NCBI GenBank assembly: GCA_905250025.1 | Contig: CAJNOJ010000088.1 | Coordinates: 1-64,000 of the forward strand | DNA: 64,000 bases | Origin: Adineta ricciae | Lineage: Eukaryota; Rotifera; Eurotatoria; Adinetida; Adinetidae | Direction of reading: 5' to 3' | Shown here: in pieces, positions 21,634-32,734 of the stretch | How positions within the stretch are numbered: the stretch's first letter is position 1 | Layout of the letters: each line of letters begins with the position of its first letter | Made by a program: the position numbers and the translations under genes | Notes under the pieces: generated by a model | The model's input: the letters and a program-made list of their open reading frames with translations, nothing else | Databases searched by the model: none | What the model was told of the DNA's origin: nothing

Positions 21634-23442
21634 CTAGATTTTCTCTGAACTGCTGAGCAATTTTATTCGTTTCCTTCTGTGATCTGATTCACTCGATGGG
21701 GAAATACGCTTTCCCAACCATACGACCACGGCCATACGATCATATCTACATATTGTATTAACGCTATTCTTGTCAAACCATTTGATGATTGCAGATAGCA
21801 ATGTGTACTTATTGACTTGCAATTCGATGATTGACAGGTTTTGACATGTTTGCCAAACCATATCGATTTGGTCGATTTGATCGATTGGGATTTGTAAATA
21901 TTGGACGTGAGATGGAATAATTGCGAGAACCTCTTCTATCGTAAGAAATGGTTTGTTTAAGTAGAAATCGCTGTGAATCAACAGCGAAGTAAGATTTGGT
22001 AGTGCTCTAAGGAAATGCTTAATATCCGCTAGTAAATGGTTAGTTATTTTATGCGAATAGCTATTCGAAATTTTCACGTGTACTAATCGAGAAAGATCGA
22101 TGAACTCCGAAAGTGAATTTAGTGACACATTAGACTCATCGTTAGAGAACTCCAACTCAATATCAGTAACATTACGAAATAATGGACGATCGATCAGTAA
22201 GCTCTAAAAAAATACTCGTTAGAAACATGTTTAGCTGGAAGATTAACGAGAATCTACTTGTTTTTGTAAATTGCACACTGTTGTTCTATCTATAGTCAAA
22301 GCCATCGATCGGATACTATGCATTGTGAGCATATCACGACTTGAAGTAATTAGTGGTTCTATTGCAAGTGTTGATTTACAGTCATCCACATGAGATATAC
22401 AAATTGGAATTGAATAGACGCAAATAGAAATAAATGCCTGATATCGACACAAATTTTGGCAAGCAACGAACCATTTTTTGTATTCTGTCCAGAAAGGTGA
22501 TTTAAATAGGTTAAGCGTATTTTCCAAATCTTGTGATGTAGATTCTCTCGATCTTGCTTCGCGAAAATAAAATCGAAAGTTTTCTAAATGTGGTAGATTG
22601 ACTTGAATGAATTCTTCCCATCGCTTTCCATTTAGCATACGTCTTCCGCCGATTAGTTTGAGATACACGAGAGCTGGAGTGAGTGCAAGGAATGATTCCA
22701 AGTCATTGATATCAACCGATAGATCAGTAAATGTTAACGATTTCAGTTGCGAAAACGATCTGAAACGTGCATGATTCACAGTTCCGAATGGAACATCGGT
22801 AATATTTAGGGAGCACAAATACGGAGAACATTGTACCAATTGGCAAAGAGCATCGATACGCATGCGATCTTCGAACATAATTAGGGCAGCGGTATCACCA
22901 GTTGACAACACACCGTCTGATTGCATGGCTGTTAAAGATGCTTTAAATTCTAGATGCGTAAGCGATGTTTGTAAGACAGTTAATGTAGGCGGTACGTTAG
23001 TTACCTCTGCACAGTGTTTACTAGATTTTCTCAAACGACATGAAAGGTAAACTAGTATTTTGAGATCGATGGATTGTAAAATCCAATTGAGTTGTTGTTC
23101 AGAGATATCAAGAAGTTTCAATGAGTGAAGTCGAGATGCTTGTGAAAGATTAAGAAGTGATATAAGCACATTGATTTGATTTAAGCGACGATGATCATTG
23201 GAAAGTGTTAGTGAATAAATACTTTCTGGAGGAATGCATCGACATAGCTGTTGATAATTAGATTTGGAAATGAAGCTCAAATTTAACGCGTAGCGATTAT
23301 AAGAATGAACAACCGAGCGAAAAAATCGTGATAGTGATCGAATCGAGAAGAAAATTGTCTGAGCATCGAGATTATCGAAGATAATGTGAAGAATCTCCAC
23401 GGGTAATGCGTCAATTGACAGAGTTAGACGATTCGATATCAT
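21634..23442 (-). CDS. F-box / leucine-rich repeat protein (second copy)
   Basis: Exon 1 runs 23442-22258 (395 codons) and exon 2 runs 22203-21634, with a 54-nt intron at 22204-22257 in phase 0, giving 584 residues as in the first copy. The F-box is retained, with AQTIFFSIRSLSRFF in place of AQTISLSIRLLSRFF. The two copies are intact with scattered conservative changes, as expected of two functional alleles or recent duplicates. Confidence 0.8.
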
Positions 23443-23742
23443 AATAACTGTGAATGATCGTGCCTATTCCAACTTTTTACCAGCACATGCTAGAGGTCAA
23501 ACTCGAAATGTATCACAAATCAGAAAATTCAGATCAGATGTCGCCATACACGTGTCATTTTACTATTGTAATTCTTGGAGCGGTTGTCAGGGAAACGACC
23601 AATGACTACTAATACTCTTCCATTGTGCAATACCACTGCTGTGTCAGCTCTTCGTGTGATTCATACTGCTACTAATAGACCGTTCTAAACGGAAAGTACA
23701 ACGAACCTTTATTTTTAAACATAAATCGAGAGGAGAAAAAAG
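23443..23742. other. Intergenic region
   Basis: Counterpart of 11065-11365. No gene or repeat is seen. Confidence 0.4.
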
Positions 23743-25212
23743 CTAGTCTGAACATGCGTGAGGAGTGATAAACGATGAGTTTGTTGTCATCCACGCTAAT
23801 TTTAATAACGAATGTGACACATCAAACAGTTCACCGTTACATTCTATTTTCAAGTTCGTAATATTGATCTCATCAGTGAACTCTATATCTCCTGCAGATA
23901 CTGTTAATGTTGAATCTTTCATTATTAACTTTGGCTGCAAACCTTGCGGTGTTGCGATAAACATTACTTTCAATTGATCCAGCGATCGAGAATATCTTTC
24001 GGCAGAATAACCAGCACAATGTAGCTGATATTTTCTTTCGCGGCTCATTTCATTGACTAGTTCATAAATGTACTCGCCGATGGCTAATGATGATGTTAAT
24101 CCTGTCGAACGTATTCCACCACAACAAATCCACTGTATTTCGTTGTAAGCATGGATTTGATAGTCCGAATGTTCTGTTGCTGGCCTTATGCCAGTATAAG
24201 ATCCAATGCGCGTATAATTGGAGTTTGCACATGACGGTATAAGCTCATTGATCTTTTCGTGTAACATTCGTGTTACATCTGATTTTATGGGTGCTTGCGA
24301 TCGATCAAATTGAGTTTGTGCTGTTGGTCCAACAATAATCTGATTGAATAAATTCGGGTAGACAATGACGCCTTTGGTAAATTTTGTCGGTATTGGTAAA
24401 ATAATTGACTTCAGGGGTGACGTGCCTGGTGGTGGTGAGTAAACAGAAAACTGGCCCATTCGCGGCTGAATGGTGAATGTATTTGTTGATGACTTCTGTT
24501 GTTTGATACGGATTTGTTCGACAATATCACCATAGAGACCAGCACAGTTGACGACAATGCGACTGCGATATTGTCCATCGTTCAATGCCCAACATTGATT
24601 TTTGTAATCGTATTCACCATTGATGACTTCGACATTGGTTTGAATGTGTCCGCCAAAGATTTTCCCATGCATTAATAAAATCAAGGGTAACGTTAAAGGA
24701 TCTACTACCGATTCACCGGGAATATGCAAAGCTGCTAATGCTCCATGTCTTAATAGAGGTTCACGTTCGTATAGCATTGTTGAAGAAATCTCTTCGATGT
24801 CAAGTACATCGTTCTAAATAAGAAATGATTTGTCACTTGAGGTGCGTGCTAGTGTTTTCAAAGGAATATATACTTGATGAGCAGTATCTTTGACTTCTTT
24901 CAGAATTTGCAAATCGTCCTCTTTCCATGCGATCAGATATGCGCCGATCTTTTTTATTGGTAGTTCAACATCCTGTCTAAAGGACTGATACAAATGATAG
25001 CCACGTTTTACAAGTTTTGATTCTAATGTATGAGGTACCGCGTCAAAGCCTGTATGTAAAATGCCACTATTTCCTGAACTTGCTCCAGTTAGGATTTGCG
25101 AGGATTTCTCCAAGAGAAGAATACTTTGAAATCCATTCAAAGTTAGTTGACGAAAAACTCCGAGCCCTACGATACCACCTCCGACGATGATTATATCGTA
25201 TACAGATGACAT
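23743..25212 (-). CDS. FAD-dependent oxidoreductase, GlpA/LhgO (DAO) family (second copy)
   Basis: Exon 1 is 25212-24874 and exon 2 is 24813-23743, with a 60-nt intron (24814-24873, phase 0), giving 469 residues. About eight residues differ in the long exon, none in the FAD-binding motif GGGIVGLG, the SGNSGILHTG segment or the CCGGIRSTG segment. Catalytic competence looks equal in both copies. Confidence 0.8.
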
Positions 25213-25646
25213 ATGCGTGATATTGCGTTGAATCGACGAAGAGTGAAAGCAAAACTTGAAGCGATAAGAAGAATATAGGTCACACGTTTTTCTCTATGCG
25301 GGCTCATATAGATGTCGTGTATAACGCCATGACAGTAAGACATGTATAGTCAGATGTTTGGTGTGATATTAGGAATGCCTGCTCCCACGGCACTTGTATG
25401 TTTGTTATATTTCACACTAGATAATTATGCATAAAACGTCCCTTTCTCTCAGCATAATTTGCGAGGAAGAAAGAAGGAATTGTTCGCGAGAAAAAGTGCA
25501 TACGTAAAAAAAAAGGCACTTTCAATGATGAATGGTTGCTAAAGCTGAACACTTTGCAAATGTTAACGATAATTATTTATTCATATTCCTTCAGAGATAC
25601 CAGCAATTACCATTAACAGGCCAAAAGAAAACATGACTACATCATT
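25213..25646. other. Divergent promoter region (second copy)
   Basis: Counterpart of 12836-13241 with a ~26-base A/G-rich insertion near 25465-25490. No specific site is identified. Confidence 0.4.
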
Positions 25647-26822
25647 TTGTTTGGCAACATGAATTGGAGCACATACATTCTCTTTTGTTATTTTCTCCTT
25701 GGGATACAATGTAAAACGATTCCTTTCATAAACAACGCTATTCTCGTACCGATTCGACCCAAACTAAACACGACACTCTTGACAAATATCTCATGTGACC
25801 AGTGTCTTTGTTCAGCATTACAAAATTCTTTGATACTAGCAATAAACTGTTATGCAAACTCCACCTGCGAATTGTTCACTCAATACCCTCGCACGTATCA
25901 ATATCAATCATCGAGCAATAGCCGTGTTTATTTCCCTCAAAGTATCTTACCTAATGCAAGCAATCCATGCTGCATGTCAAACACAACGTTATTATTGCAA
26001 AAACTTCAAAATGCGGCGAATCCTATGATTAATGTCACTATCACACAACCTCGGTGTCTCCTTATTGATAACAACGGGTCATTGGTCACTATCGAGCAGA
26101 CAGCCAATGGACAATCCTACTTTGATCGATTAGATCCCCGGACTTTGACGCTTCTTGAACATATTCCAATTAACGCTACGGTGGCAAATATCGGTCATTA
26201 TCAAGACAAGTTTTACATCGGAATTAATAATAATCATACAATATCTGTGTTCAAGAAAGGTCAAACTAATAATTCTTTAGTGTATTTAACCAATATTAAT
26301 GGAGGAGCAACACCTATGAAAGGTGTTCGAGATATAATTTTTTTAAATAATGGATCAACAATGGTTGTTGCTTCGGCTGACAACAACTGTATTTACTACT
26401 ATGCAGTGGTCAACGATACATATTATCCACTGATAACCTACACGACAGTTAATTACTATACACCACATGGTTTATTCCCACTGAATGATTCGTTTTACTA
26501 CGTTGCAGCATGGAGTATTCCTTCGATATACTCTTACAAATATAATACCCAGTCAGCAAATTGGACACAATCACTCTTTGCCACTGCACCAGCCCCTAAC
26601 ACCTACGGAGCGCATGTATTCGTCGATGATTGCGATCGTCGATGGTTTACAGTTTATGGTTATGGTATTCGAATTTATGATGCCAATGGAGCGAGTTTAG
26701 GTAGCTGGAGTATCGGCGGTGGATATTTTGATGCATTACTTTTGGATAATTATGTGCTAATATTGTCCAATTCGGCAAATTCTAAACTGACACGTATAGA
26801 TCCTCAAGTTACATGTGATTAA
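25647..26822 (+). CDS. Secreted propeller-like glycoprotein, CDQCLC family (second copy)
   Basis: 391 codons, same signal peptide and CDQCLC module as 13242-14417, with roughly 14 residue differences (for example FYYF to FCYF, PQTLT to PRTLT). No lesions. Probably the same gene on the other haplotype or a recent duplicate. Confidence 0.65.
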   Translation: MFGNMNWSTYILFCYFLLGIQCKTIPFINNAILVPIRPKLNTTLLTNISCDQCLCSALQNSLILAINCYANSTCELFTQYPRTYQYQSSSNSRVYFPQSILPNASNPCCMSNTTLLLQKLQNAANPMINVTITQPRCLLIDNNGSLVTIEQTANGQSYFDRLDPRTLTLLEHIPINATVANIGHYQDKFYIGINNNHTISVFKKGQTNNSLVYLTNINGGATPMKGVRDIIFLNNGSTMVVASADNNCIYYYAVVNDTYYPLITYTTVNYYTPHGLFPLNDSFYYVAAWSIPSIYSYKYNTQSANWTQSLFATAPAPNTYGAHVFVDDCDRRWFTVYGYGIRIYDANGASLGSWSIGGGYFDALLLDNYVLILSNSANSKLTRIDPQVTCD

Positions 26823-27765
26823 TGCATTTGAACAATACTCTTTTTGAAACTTTTCTTTTCATTGCTTTTACTTTATTTTTATTGTATTCTTTTGTCTTTT
26901 CCTTGTAATTCTCGTATCGTCAACTGCCATATTTCCATTTATTTAAAAACTATATATCCTTATGCTCATGTTTCGATTATTTATCCTATATTTCATTTCA
27001 TTTTGCTCATGCAAGCCACTGGAGGGTTCAGGTTTAGATATAAATGAAGTTGCCTATTATAACGAACCGTCACATGCCTATCTTGATTCACCGTCGATAG
27101 TTCATCTCTCGCCTACTAGCTAGTCATGACTTTTTTTGACCAGGGACGAAGTCTTATCCTCAAAATGTGTCGGTCTGTAGGAGTGACGAATGGAATCTCT
27201 TGGAATTACAGCCAAAGTGATGAAGTTGTTCTCTTATTCAATGGTTGGCTTGATTCTGGAGCGATGTTCATTGTTATTTCAAATCAATTGATGTGTCGTA
27301 CAGTTAAGTACCACATTGGAACGAGGAAAATGGCCAGGTCCATTTCAAAAAACACTTATCATAATTCCAGTCGGCTCACGTAGAAAACTGTACCCAATTG
27401 TCGTACAATAAGCAAACAACATCAAGCAAGGCTTAAAAAACCTAACCTTCTGCTTCGATTTTCTTTCCTAAAAAAAGAATTATGAAGTCATGAAGTACTC
27501 TTGGGTTCATATCTATACTTATCCTGACCTTCTAAATGACTCACATGACTTTGCTCGTATTCCTTGAATAACTACACCGAACAACCTAAATGAGGAGAGA
27601 CGAATAATCTGCACACACGTTTTTGTCAAAGTGTTTTTAACGAGTCTTTGACATCAAGTTTTGTGTCACCATACCTAGAAAGTTAGCTGCAGATTAACGA
27701 AAAAAGATTAACCGAAAACAAAATGACCAAGAAGATATTAAACAACGTTATGTTCATCGTTTCCA
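26823..27765. other. Intergenic region (second copy), partly decayed coding sequence
   Basis: Holds about 250 bases (27010-27260) missing from the first copy. A plus-strand frame at 27126-27383 has no recognised domain. The region directly upstream of the phosphatase relic may be the remains of its lost 5' part, but I cannot align it. Confidence 0.35.
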
Positions 27766-27771
27766 AAAAAT

Positions 27772-28565
27772 AAACCAAAACATATTCGTCTTGCTTTTAC
27801 GACCCACAGGCGTGACAGTCTCATGGACGACACACTTTCACCCCAGGTGGCGTATGACACTAAACAAGATAGCGATGCTGTATGTTCGGACTATCTACGA
27901 AACTTTACCGCATACCAAAATCGATTTTGCATGTCTGGTGAAATGAGCGGTGTTTATAAAAGTATGTGCTACTCTTTCGATTATGGTCCAGTTCATGTCA
28001 TAATGTTGAACACGGAAACAGACTTGATCAATACATAAGCAGGGCCAGGCATGACATTAAATGCGGGTTATTTCGTTGTTACATCTGCACAAGTGACATT
28101 GCTAGAAGCCGATCTAAAGAAAAGCTACTGATCCGGCACAACGTACTAAAGTCCCGTGGATCATCGCAACTGGTCGTCGACCTATTTTTAGTTGGACAGG
28201 CAATTATTCCGCCATCAGAGAACTGCGAGTCATGTAAACTTACCTTTAAGCCTCTTCTCAGTCAATACAAAGTTTATTTTTATTTCTGTGGTCACATTCA
28301 TTGGATAACGCAGGTAATATTGTAGCAAAAGATTTTAAGAATGTCGATGGTCTTATTCATGTGACTGATGGCGCAGGCGCTGCTCCATCAGGTGCTGAAA
28401 AAGTCAGGATTAATGATACCGATCGTCAAGCTTGGTTCTTCGGTAGCTATGGTTTTCATCAGTTGTTAATCAAAGATTCTACTCAGGCATCTTTGAATTT
28501 TATTGACTCATCAACAACGACAGTTATCAAAAAATCGCGGTGGATATCATTCGCAACCGTTGAAC
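27772..28565 (+). pseudogene. Purple acid phosphatase-like pseudogene (second copy)
   Basis: Contains the same pieces as 15538-16233 and shares the frame change after LEADLKK and the loss of the metal-binding core. It keeps an extra segment (27850-27945) encoding DAVCSDYLRNFTAYQNRF. It has its own lesions: a stop after DLINT near 28035 and an extra base in the Lys run near 28530. The shared lesions show that the gene was already broken before the two copies separated. Confidence 0.75.
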
Positions 28566-28631
28566 TCTTCACGAAAGAATCTCAAAAGTTAATATTGTCC
28601 CGACCTCCTTTCTCTATATATTCGTGACACA

Positions 28632-29205
28632 TTAGTAATAAAACGTAGAAAAATGATTAGTACGATCACTGAAATCATCACTGAACTGCGTATGGAAATA
28701 GGGATGTTGAGGTGCTGCTTCTTTAAATTCAGTAGTTGACAAAACATGCTCTGTTTGTATCGGGATTGACGACTGTTCTTCATCCTCATCTGCTTTATCT
28801 TGATTGTCTTCGCTATTGGTGAAATCATGTGATCCATCGTCTGTTTCAACAATCGTCGGTGTTGTCATTGCTTTTTTAGTAGCTTCTTCTTCGATATAGT
28901 CATTGAGAAGTTGCCATTTTTTACCCGCATCATTATTTTTTCGATACACCCACTGAAGCGTTGGGTAAAATTTTAATTCGACACCTTCATCCGCCTGTCG
29001 AATTTGTAATTTCGGCAACTTTGTCAACATTCTCTTCCTTTTTGCTTCCAGTTGTGCTTTGTGCTCATCTAATGTCAATTCTTCCGCTCCGTCATCGTAA
29101 GTCCTGTAAAAGTCAATATGGAATGTCTTACCATTAAAAAATAGAAACAACTCACATGCCATCTTCGTGATCTTCTGCATCATTTACAGAGTGTTTGACA
29201 GACAT
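28632..29205 (-). CDS. Small acidic protein with SERBP1/HABP4-like segment (second copy)
   Basis: Exon 1 (29205-29156, 50 nt) and exon 2 (29103-28632, 472 nt) match the first copy in length; the intron is 52 nt (29104-29155) instead of 62. The difference is a 10-base repeat in the first copy. The ELTLDEHKAQ and IRQADEGVE segments are unchanged. Confidence 0.55.
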
Positions 29206-29595
29206 TACAAAGCTATATTCATGAAAAGCGCACTATTTCATAGATACGTAGTCACATTATCAGGTACGTTTGTTGCCTTTGAATGGATACAGAACATTAC
29301 CTTTTTGTTGTGTAAGTTTTTCGTAATCAAAGTTACTGTTTCACGTGTGTTCTGTAATGCAGCTATCGAAAAGTAAATATTTTCCTATGCGCCGTTGAAG
29401 TATTGTTGATGCTTTAGAAAAATTTTTTGTATTCGCTGGATAGAAACCGTAAGATGTCGCTCGTTTCTTATCAATCTCACAGTGTTCGCCAGCAAATGTT
29501 TCAGAATTATGATAGAATACAATTCAACTCTAAAAAATATTATCGTTTAATTAAAATTCCAAGTACAGTCCGACTCAAAACAGAAGTCAGAAAGA
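29206..29595. other. Intergenic region (second copy)
   Basis: Counterpart of 16857-17246. No gene is seen. Confidence 0.4.
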
Positions 29596-29814
29596 TCACA
29601 GCATAGTTTTCTTGGTCGAACATTCTTTTGCATCGGATGTGTAACATTTACCACCACATAATATTTGATTGTACGCGCAAATTACATCATTGAGACACTT
29701 CTGTATACCAACTTTATAGCAAATTTTACCACACGGTTTCTGGTCATATGCGCAGATGATTTTCCCATAACATTGCTGAACACCAGGTGTATAACATCTA
29801 CCGTTGCATAATTC
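29596..29814 (-). pseudogene. Cysteine-repeat (galaxin-like) protein, C-terminal fragment cut by gap
   Basis: Encodes the last three repeats of the protein at 17247-17675 with the same stop. The frame ends at the n at 29815, so the signal peptide and first repeat are missing from the scaffold. One visible change in the repeats is CGNVCY to CGKICY. Confidence 0.7.
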
Positions 29815-29815
29815 N
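29815..29815. other. Assembly gap (single n) between second block and piece D
   Basis: Left side ends inside the cysteine-repeat gene; right side starts inside an unrelated gene on the other strand. Contig junction. Confidence 0.85.
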
Positions 29816-29980
29816 ACTATGGCTATGGCATCTATACACAAGATAGTGGAATGTATGTCAATCCATGGAATGGACATGTTGGTGTTGAACGTGAGATCGA
29901 CTTCACTCCACTAGATGCACTTCACTTTCAACCATATACTGGTGTTCCTGCATCCATTCGCCAGCACTATATCAGTTAGA
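29816..29980 (+). CDS. C-terminal part of unknown protein (5' truncated)
   Basis: Open from the gap: YGYGIYTQDSGMYVNPWNG, then a segment VGVEREIDFTPLDALHF, ending in IRQHYIS and TAG. The residues are identical to 18466-18741 and to the overlapping part of 32746-32891. An AATAAA near 30025 could serve for polyadenylation. The N-terminus is lost at the n. Function unknown. Confidence 0.55.
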
Positions 29981-29989
29981 ATGTAGATT

Positions 29990-30598
29990 GTATATCATGA
30001 AATGTATTTTTTTATCTGTAATGAAATAAACTTATACACAAAGACAAAACTCGTTCTTCTCTCTGTGATAAATAGTCGAAATTGAACATTTCATGAAATC
30101 CATTTTAATTCTACAGACGGAATAGTTTGGTGAGTGACTGTTTTCATTCTCTTACATTAACAACAGTCTCTAATCTGATATTCATAGATGTTTTTCTTCC
30201 TGGTTTTTTCCTGAAAATGTTGTTGCGAGGAAGGAGGAAGTAGCTTTTCTGCGCAAAAGAAACCGTAATGCATGCAATAACATGTTGTGATTAAAACTCA
30301 GTTCACTACAAGCATGGAACTCTTTTCTTTGCATTTTTTAAGTAAACGAAGGAAAATACAAATGCTGATGTTTGTTCAGCAGTGAACTAGGTAGGTATTA
30401 TAACTCAACTGAAACTGTTCTCACAATTACAAATTCTTCGTGAAAATATTTGCAAAGGTAGCTACGACTGCGTCGGAGTCTCCGATGAATTATTCATGAT
30501 AGGCCTTCACACTGTTGAAAAACAGTAAATAAGAATAGGAAAAACTCATTCGCATAAAATATAATTTGAGCAAGCAAGTATTGCGCAAACACTTTCCT
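29990..30598. other. Intergenic region, conserved with 32892-33606
   Basis: No gene is seen. It lacks the 95-base segment present at 33374-33468 in the other copy. Probably contains the promoter of the gene at 30673. Confidence 0.4.
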
Positions 30599-30672
30599 AT
30601 GTTGGAAAATCCCCACTCTTCACATAACTCTGTAGTCATTTTTGTCGAAATCAGACTCACAGTAAAATCATA

Positions 30673-31608
30673 ATGTCGTCATTGTTACAGGTTTTTATTG
30701 ATAAAGTGACTTCGTCGATGTTTTTTAAAATGTCGCTTATGCAAACAAAACATGTTTTGTCGCGGAAATTTCCAATGCATCATTCCACTTTTATGGTGTT
30801 AGCAGTAAAATCAGAAGATCGGTATTCATACTTACTCTCGAGTATTTCTTTTTCAGATAAGAGTAACCTACTTGAAAATTATAGACAACTATTAGCTAAG
30901 CCTATGGCGACTTTGTACGATCAAAAAAGAAAAATGGTCGCGCACATTGGGCACTCGAAATGCGATCACGTTGCGGACAAACTTGACGGCGCGAAACTGC
31001 ATCAGAATCAACCGAAGAGTTCCATTAAAACACCTTGTTCGAATATCGATGTACAACAACATGCAGAACATTCTGTAAACATACAAGAAGGAGATCATGT
31101 TATGGTCGCAATCATCATGGACCCAGATATTACATTTCCGACTGTTGACGCCAGTATCGCTCAGACAAAAGTGTATCAAGACGAAGAACAAATGCTATCT
31201 GACTTAAATCAATCTAACGTTTGTGCTCCGCTCGTGGTTATATCTTCGACACCGCCTGAGAATATTTTATCGGAGGCTCGCTTACTGCACTTTTTCTGCA
31301 TACGTGGATCGGAAAAATTGGTTACGCATCCGATTGCAACACATTCCAAAATGACCTGCATTAATTCAGAAGATCATCTGCGCAACCAATTGTACCAAAA
31401 ACTGGGACAGTACTATCGAGACATCGCCTATCACGCATTTGCGACGAATTCTAGAAGTCAAAGAGACATTGAGTGTTTACTCGATAAATCGACTCAATGC
31501 TACAAACTACTCGAAGATGATGCTCGTGCGGTACTGAACCGTTATGCCAAACTGTTGGCCGCAGACTCCAAATTAAATCAGTCAAGTAAAAATTTAAGTC
31601 ACACTTAA
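30673..31608 (+). CDS. Unknown protein, first member of a conserved gene pair (copy 1)
   Basis: A 311-codon frame, soluble, with no signal peptide or transmembrane segment. Tracts include SDLNQSNVCAPLVVIS (possibly a buried strand) and a helical, charged C-terminal third (QRDIECLLDKSTQCYKLLED). I do not recognise a family. The start is uncertain: here an ATG at 30673 is available, but a one-base difference near 30650 interrupts an upstream frame that in the other copy runs from an ATG at 33607. A splice acceptor-like TTGTTACAG lies just downstream of the ATG at about 30691. The copy at 33607-34617 is open throughout. Confidence 0.5.
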   Translation: MSSLLQVFIDKVTSSMFFKMSLMQTKHVLSRKFPMHHSTFMVLAVKSEDRYSYLLSSISFSDKSNLLENYRQLLAKPMATLYDQKRKMVAHIGHSKCDHVADKLDGAKLHQNQPKSSIKTPCSNIDVQQHAEHSVNIQEGDHVMVAIIMDPDITFPTVDASIAQTKVYQDEEQMLSDLNQSNVCAPLVVISSTPPENILSEARLLHFFCIRGSEKLVTHPIATHSKMTCINSEDHLRNQLYQKLGQYYRDIAYHAFATNSRSQRDIECLLDKSTQCYKLLEDDARAVLNRYAKLLAADSKLNQSSKNLSHT

Positions 31609-31825
31609 GTTGTGAACATTACATGGATATTTGACAGACTATTTTATTCTTGAATGTAACAGTGTTTTTAAACAGTGGATCATAAAATTAGCACCTCATA
31701 GAATTCACGTCTTCTGATAATGAAATATACTCATATGACCATTAGATATACCTTTTTTTAGAAGTTTTCTCCTCTGCATCGGTTGAAATTCTATCGGAGC
31801 CACTCGACATCAAGATAACAACAGC
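31609..31825. other. Short intergenic region between the gene pair
   Basis: About 215 bases separate the stop of the first gene from the ATG of the second. Nothing else is recognised. Confidence 0.35.
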
Positions 31826-32525
31826 ATGGTAAGTTTATACAAAGTTAGGACAGCTCCTCTACATCAGGAAGAAAACTAGCTGAACAAAACTCTAGTACGA
31901 TGCTGCTAGTACTAAATGTAGTGTTTCAGAACGTTCCTCTCTTTATTTTTAGGCAATGCAATTAGGGAATGCAACGCCACTTCCTGCGCCTTTAGATGAT
32001 CAACCCACTACAATAGTATTCGATACAAACAGACACATTGCTGATCATAATACAGCTCTGACACCGTTCAATGGTATTGTCAATTACGTTTTGCTGCATG
32101 CCAATTTCGTTGAACAACTAGGTAAACCTCACAAATGGTTTAATGTTGTGATGATTTTTCCGCATATGAATGAACAAGAGGTTTACCAGTTTGTCCAAGG
32201 ACATGTGCTGACTCATCGTAGTGCAGAATTATTGCATATATTCTCCACTAATAATGATGCAAATCAATTACGAGCTCTCTGCCGTGCGAAACTTGCTTCC
32301 CATGATTCAGTTAGAAATATGTCTACGATGCGAATACGTGAAATTTGTGCGCAAACAAATGACCTTAACATTGAATATTGCGAACGATATCGCCTCCAAC
32401 ACGAGAACGCTGGTGACATCGGCATAGCAAATCTCTTTGCTAGTCAGAGGGATCGGCGCATTGGCTTGCAACTCCAATACAATGCAATACTACGAAGAGA
32501 AATCGGACAATGGATTTTCCCGTAA
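31826..32525 (+). CDS. Unknown protein, second member of the pair, with intron directly after ATG (copy 1)
   Basis: ATG at 31826-31828 is followed at once by GTAAGT. A 124-nt intron (31829-31952) ends TTTATTTTTAG, and exon 2 continues GCAATGCAATTAGGG to the stop at 32525. The product is 191 residues (MAMQLGNATPLPAP...), soluble, with a hydrophobic core segment (GIVNYVLLHANFVEQL) and an Arg-rich C-terminus. No family is recognised. Alternatively translation starts at the ATG at 31956 within exon 2, making the intron part of a 5' UTR. The copy at 34835-35534 shows the same splice signals. Confidence 0.55.
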
Positions 32526-32610
32526 TATCGTACATTATTTCAAACTATTCAATATGCTACAATTGCTTTCTAACTCAGTTCTTTTGTTTATTAGTTATAG
32601 ATTTCTCCTT

Positions 32611-32734
32611 TTAATTTTTCATATATGGAGTATATTGCGGTCGATACTTAATTTCCGTCGGACAGACATTGTAAGGTGTTCGTAGAACATAGAGAACACC
32701 TTCAGCAATGTCTTCTGACTGAATGCATTTGTCC
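32611..32734 (-). pseudogene. 3' fragment of SDR oxidoreductase (cut by gap)
   Basis: Matches the last ~40 codons of the SDR gene at 35620-36570, on the same strand and with the same stop codon. It is truncated by the run of n at 32735. The rest of this copy is missing from the scaffold. Confidence 0.8.

Larger units (their letters stand above)
18743..29814. repeat. Long duplicated block, second copy
   Basis: ~11.1 kb matching 5858-17465 in direct orientation, bounded on both sides by single ambiguous bases. All intact genes of the first copy are intact here too, except the NHL gene and the cysteine-repeat gene, which are truncated by the block ends. Compared with the first copy it has an extra 265 bases after 19118, lacks about 510 bases near 21135, and keeps extra DNA near 27010-27260 and 27850-27945. 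Confidence 0.95.
29816..32734. repeat. Second duplicated block, first copy (piece D)
   Basis: From 29834 on it matches 32746-35743 in direct orientation. It carries the gene tail, the two unknown genes and the 3' end of the SDR gene. The second copy has 95 extra bases at 33374-33468. Both ends of this copy are assembly gaps. Confidence 0.92.
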
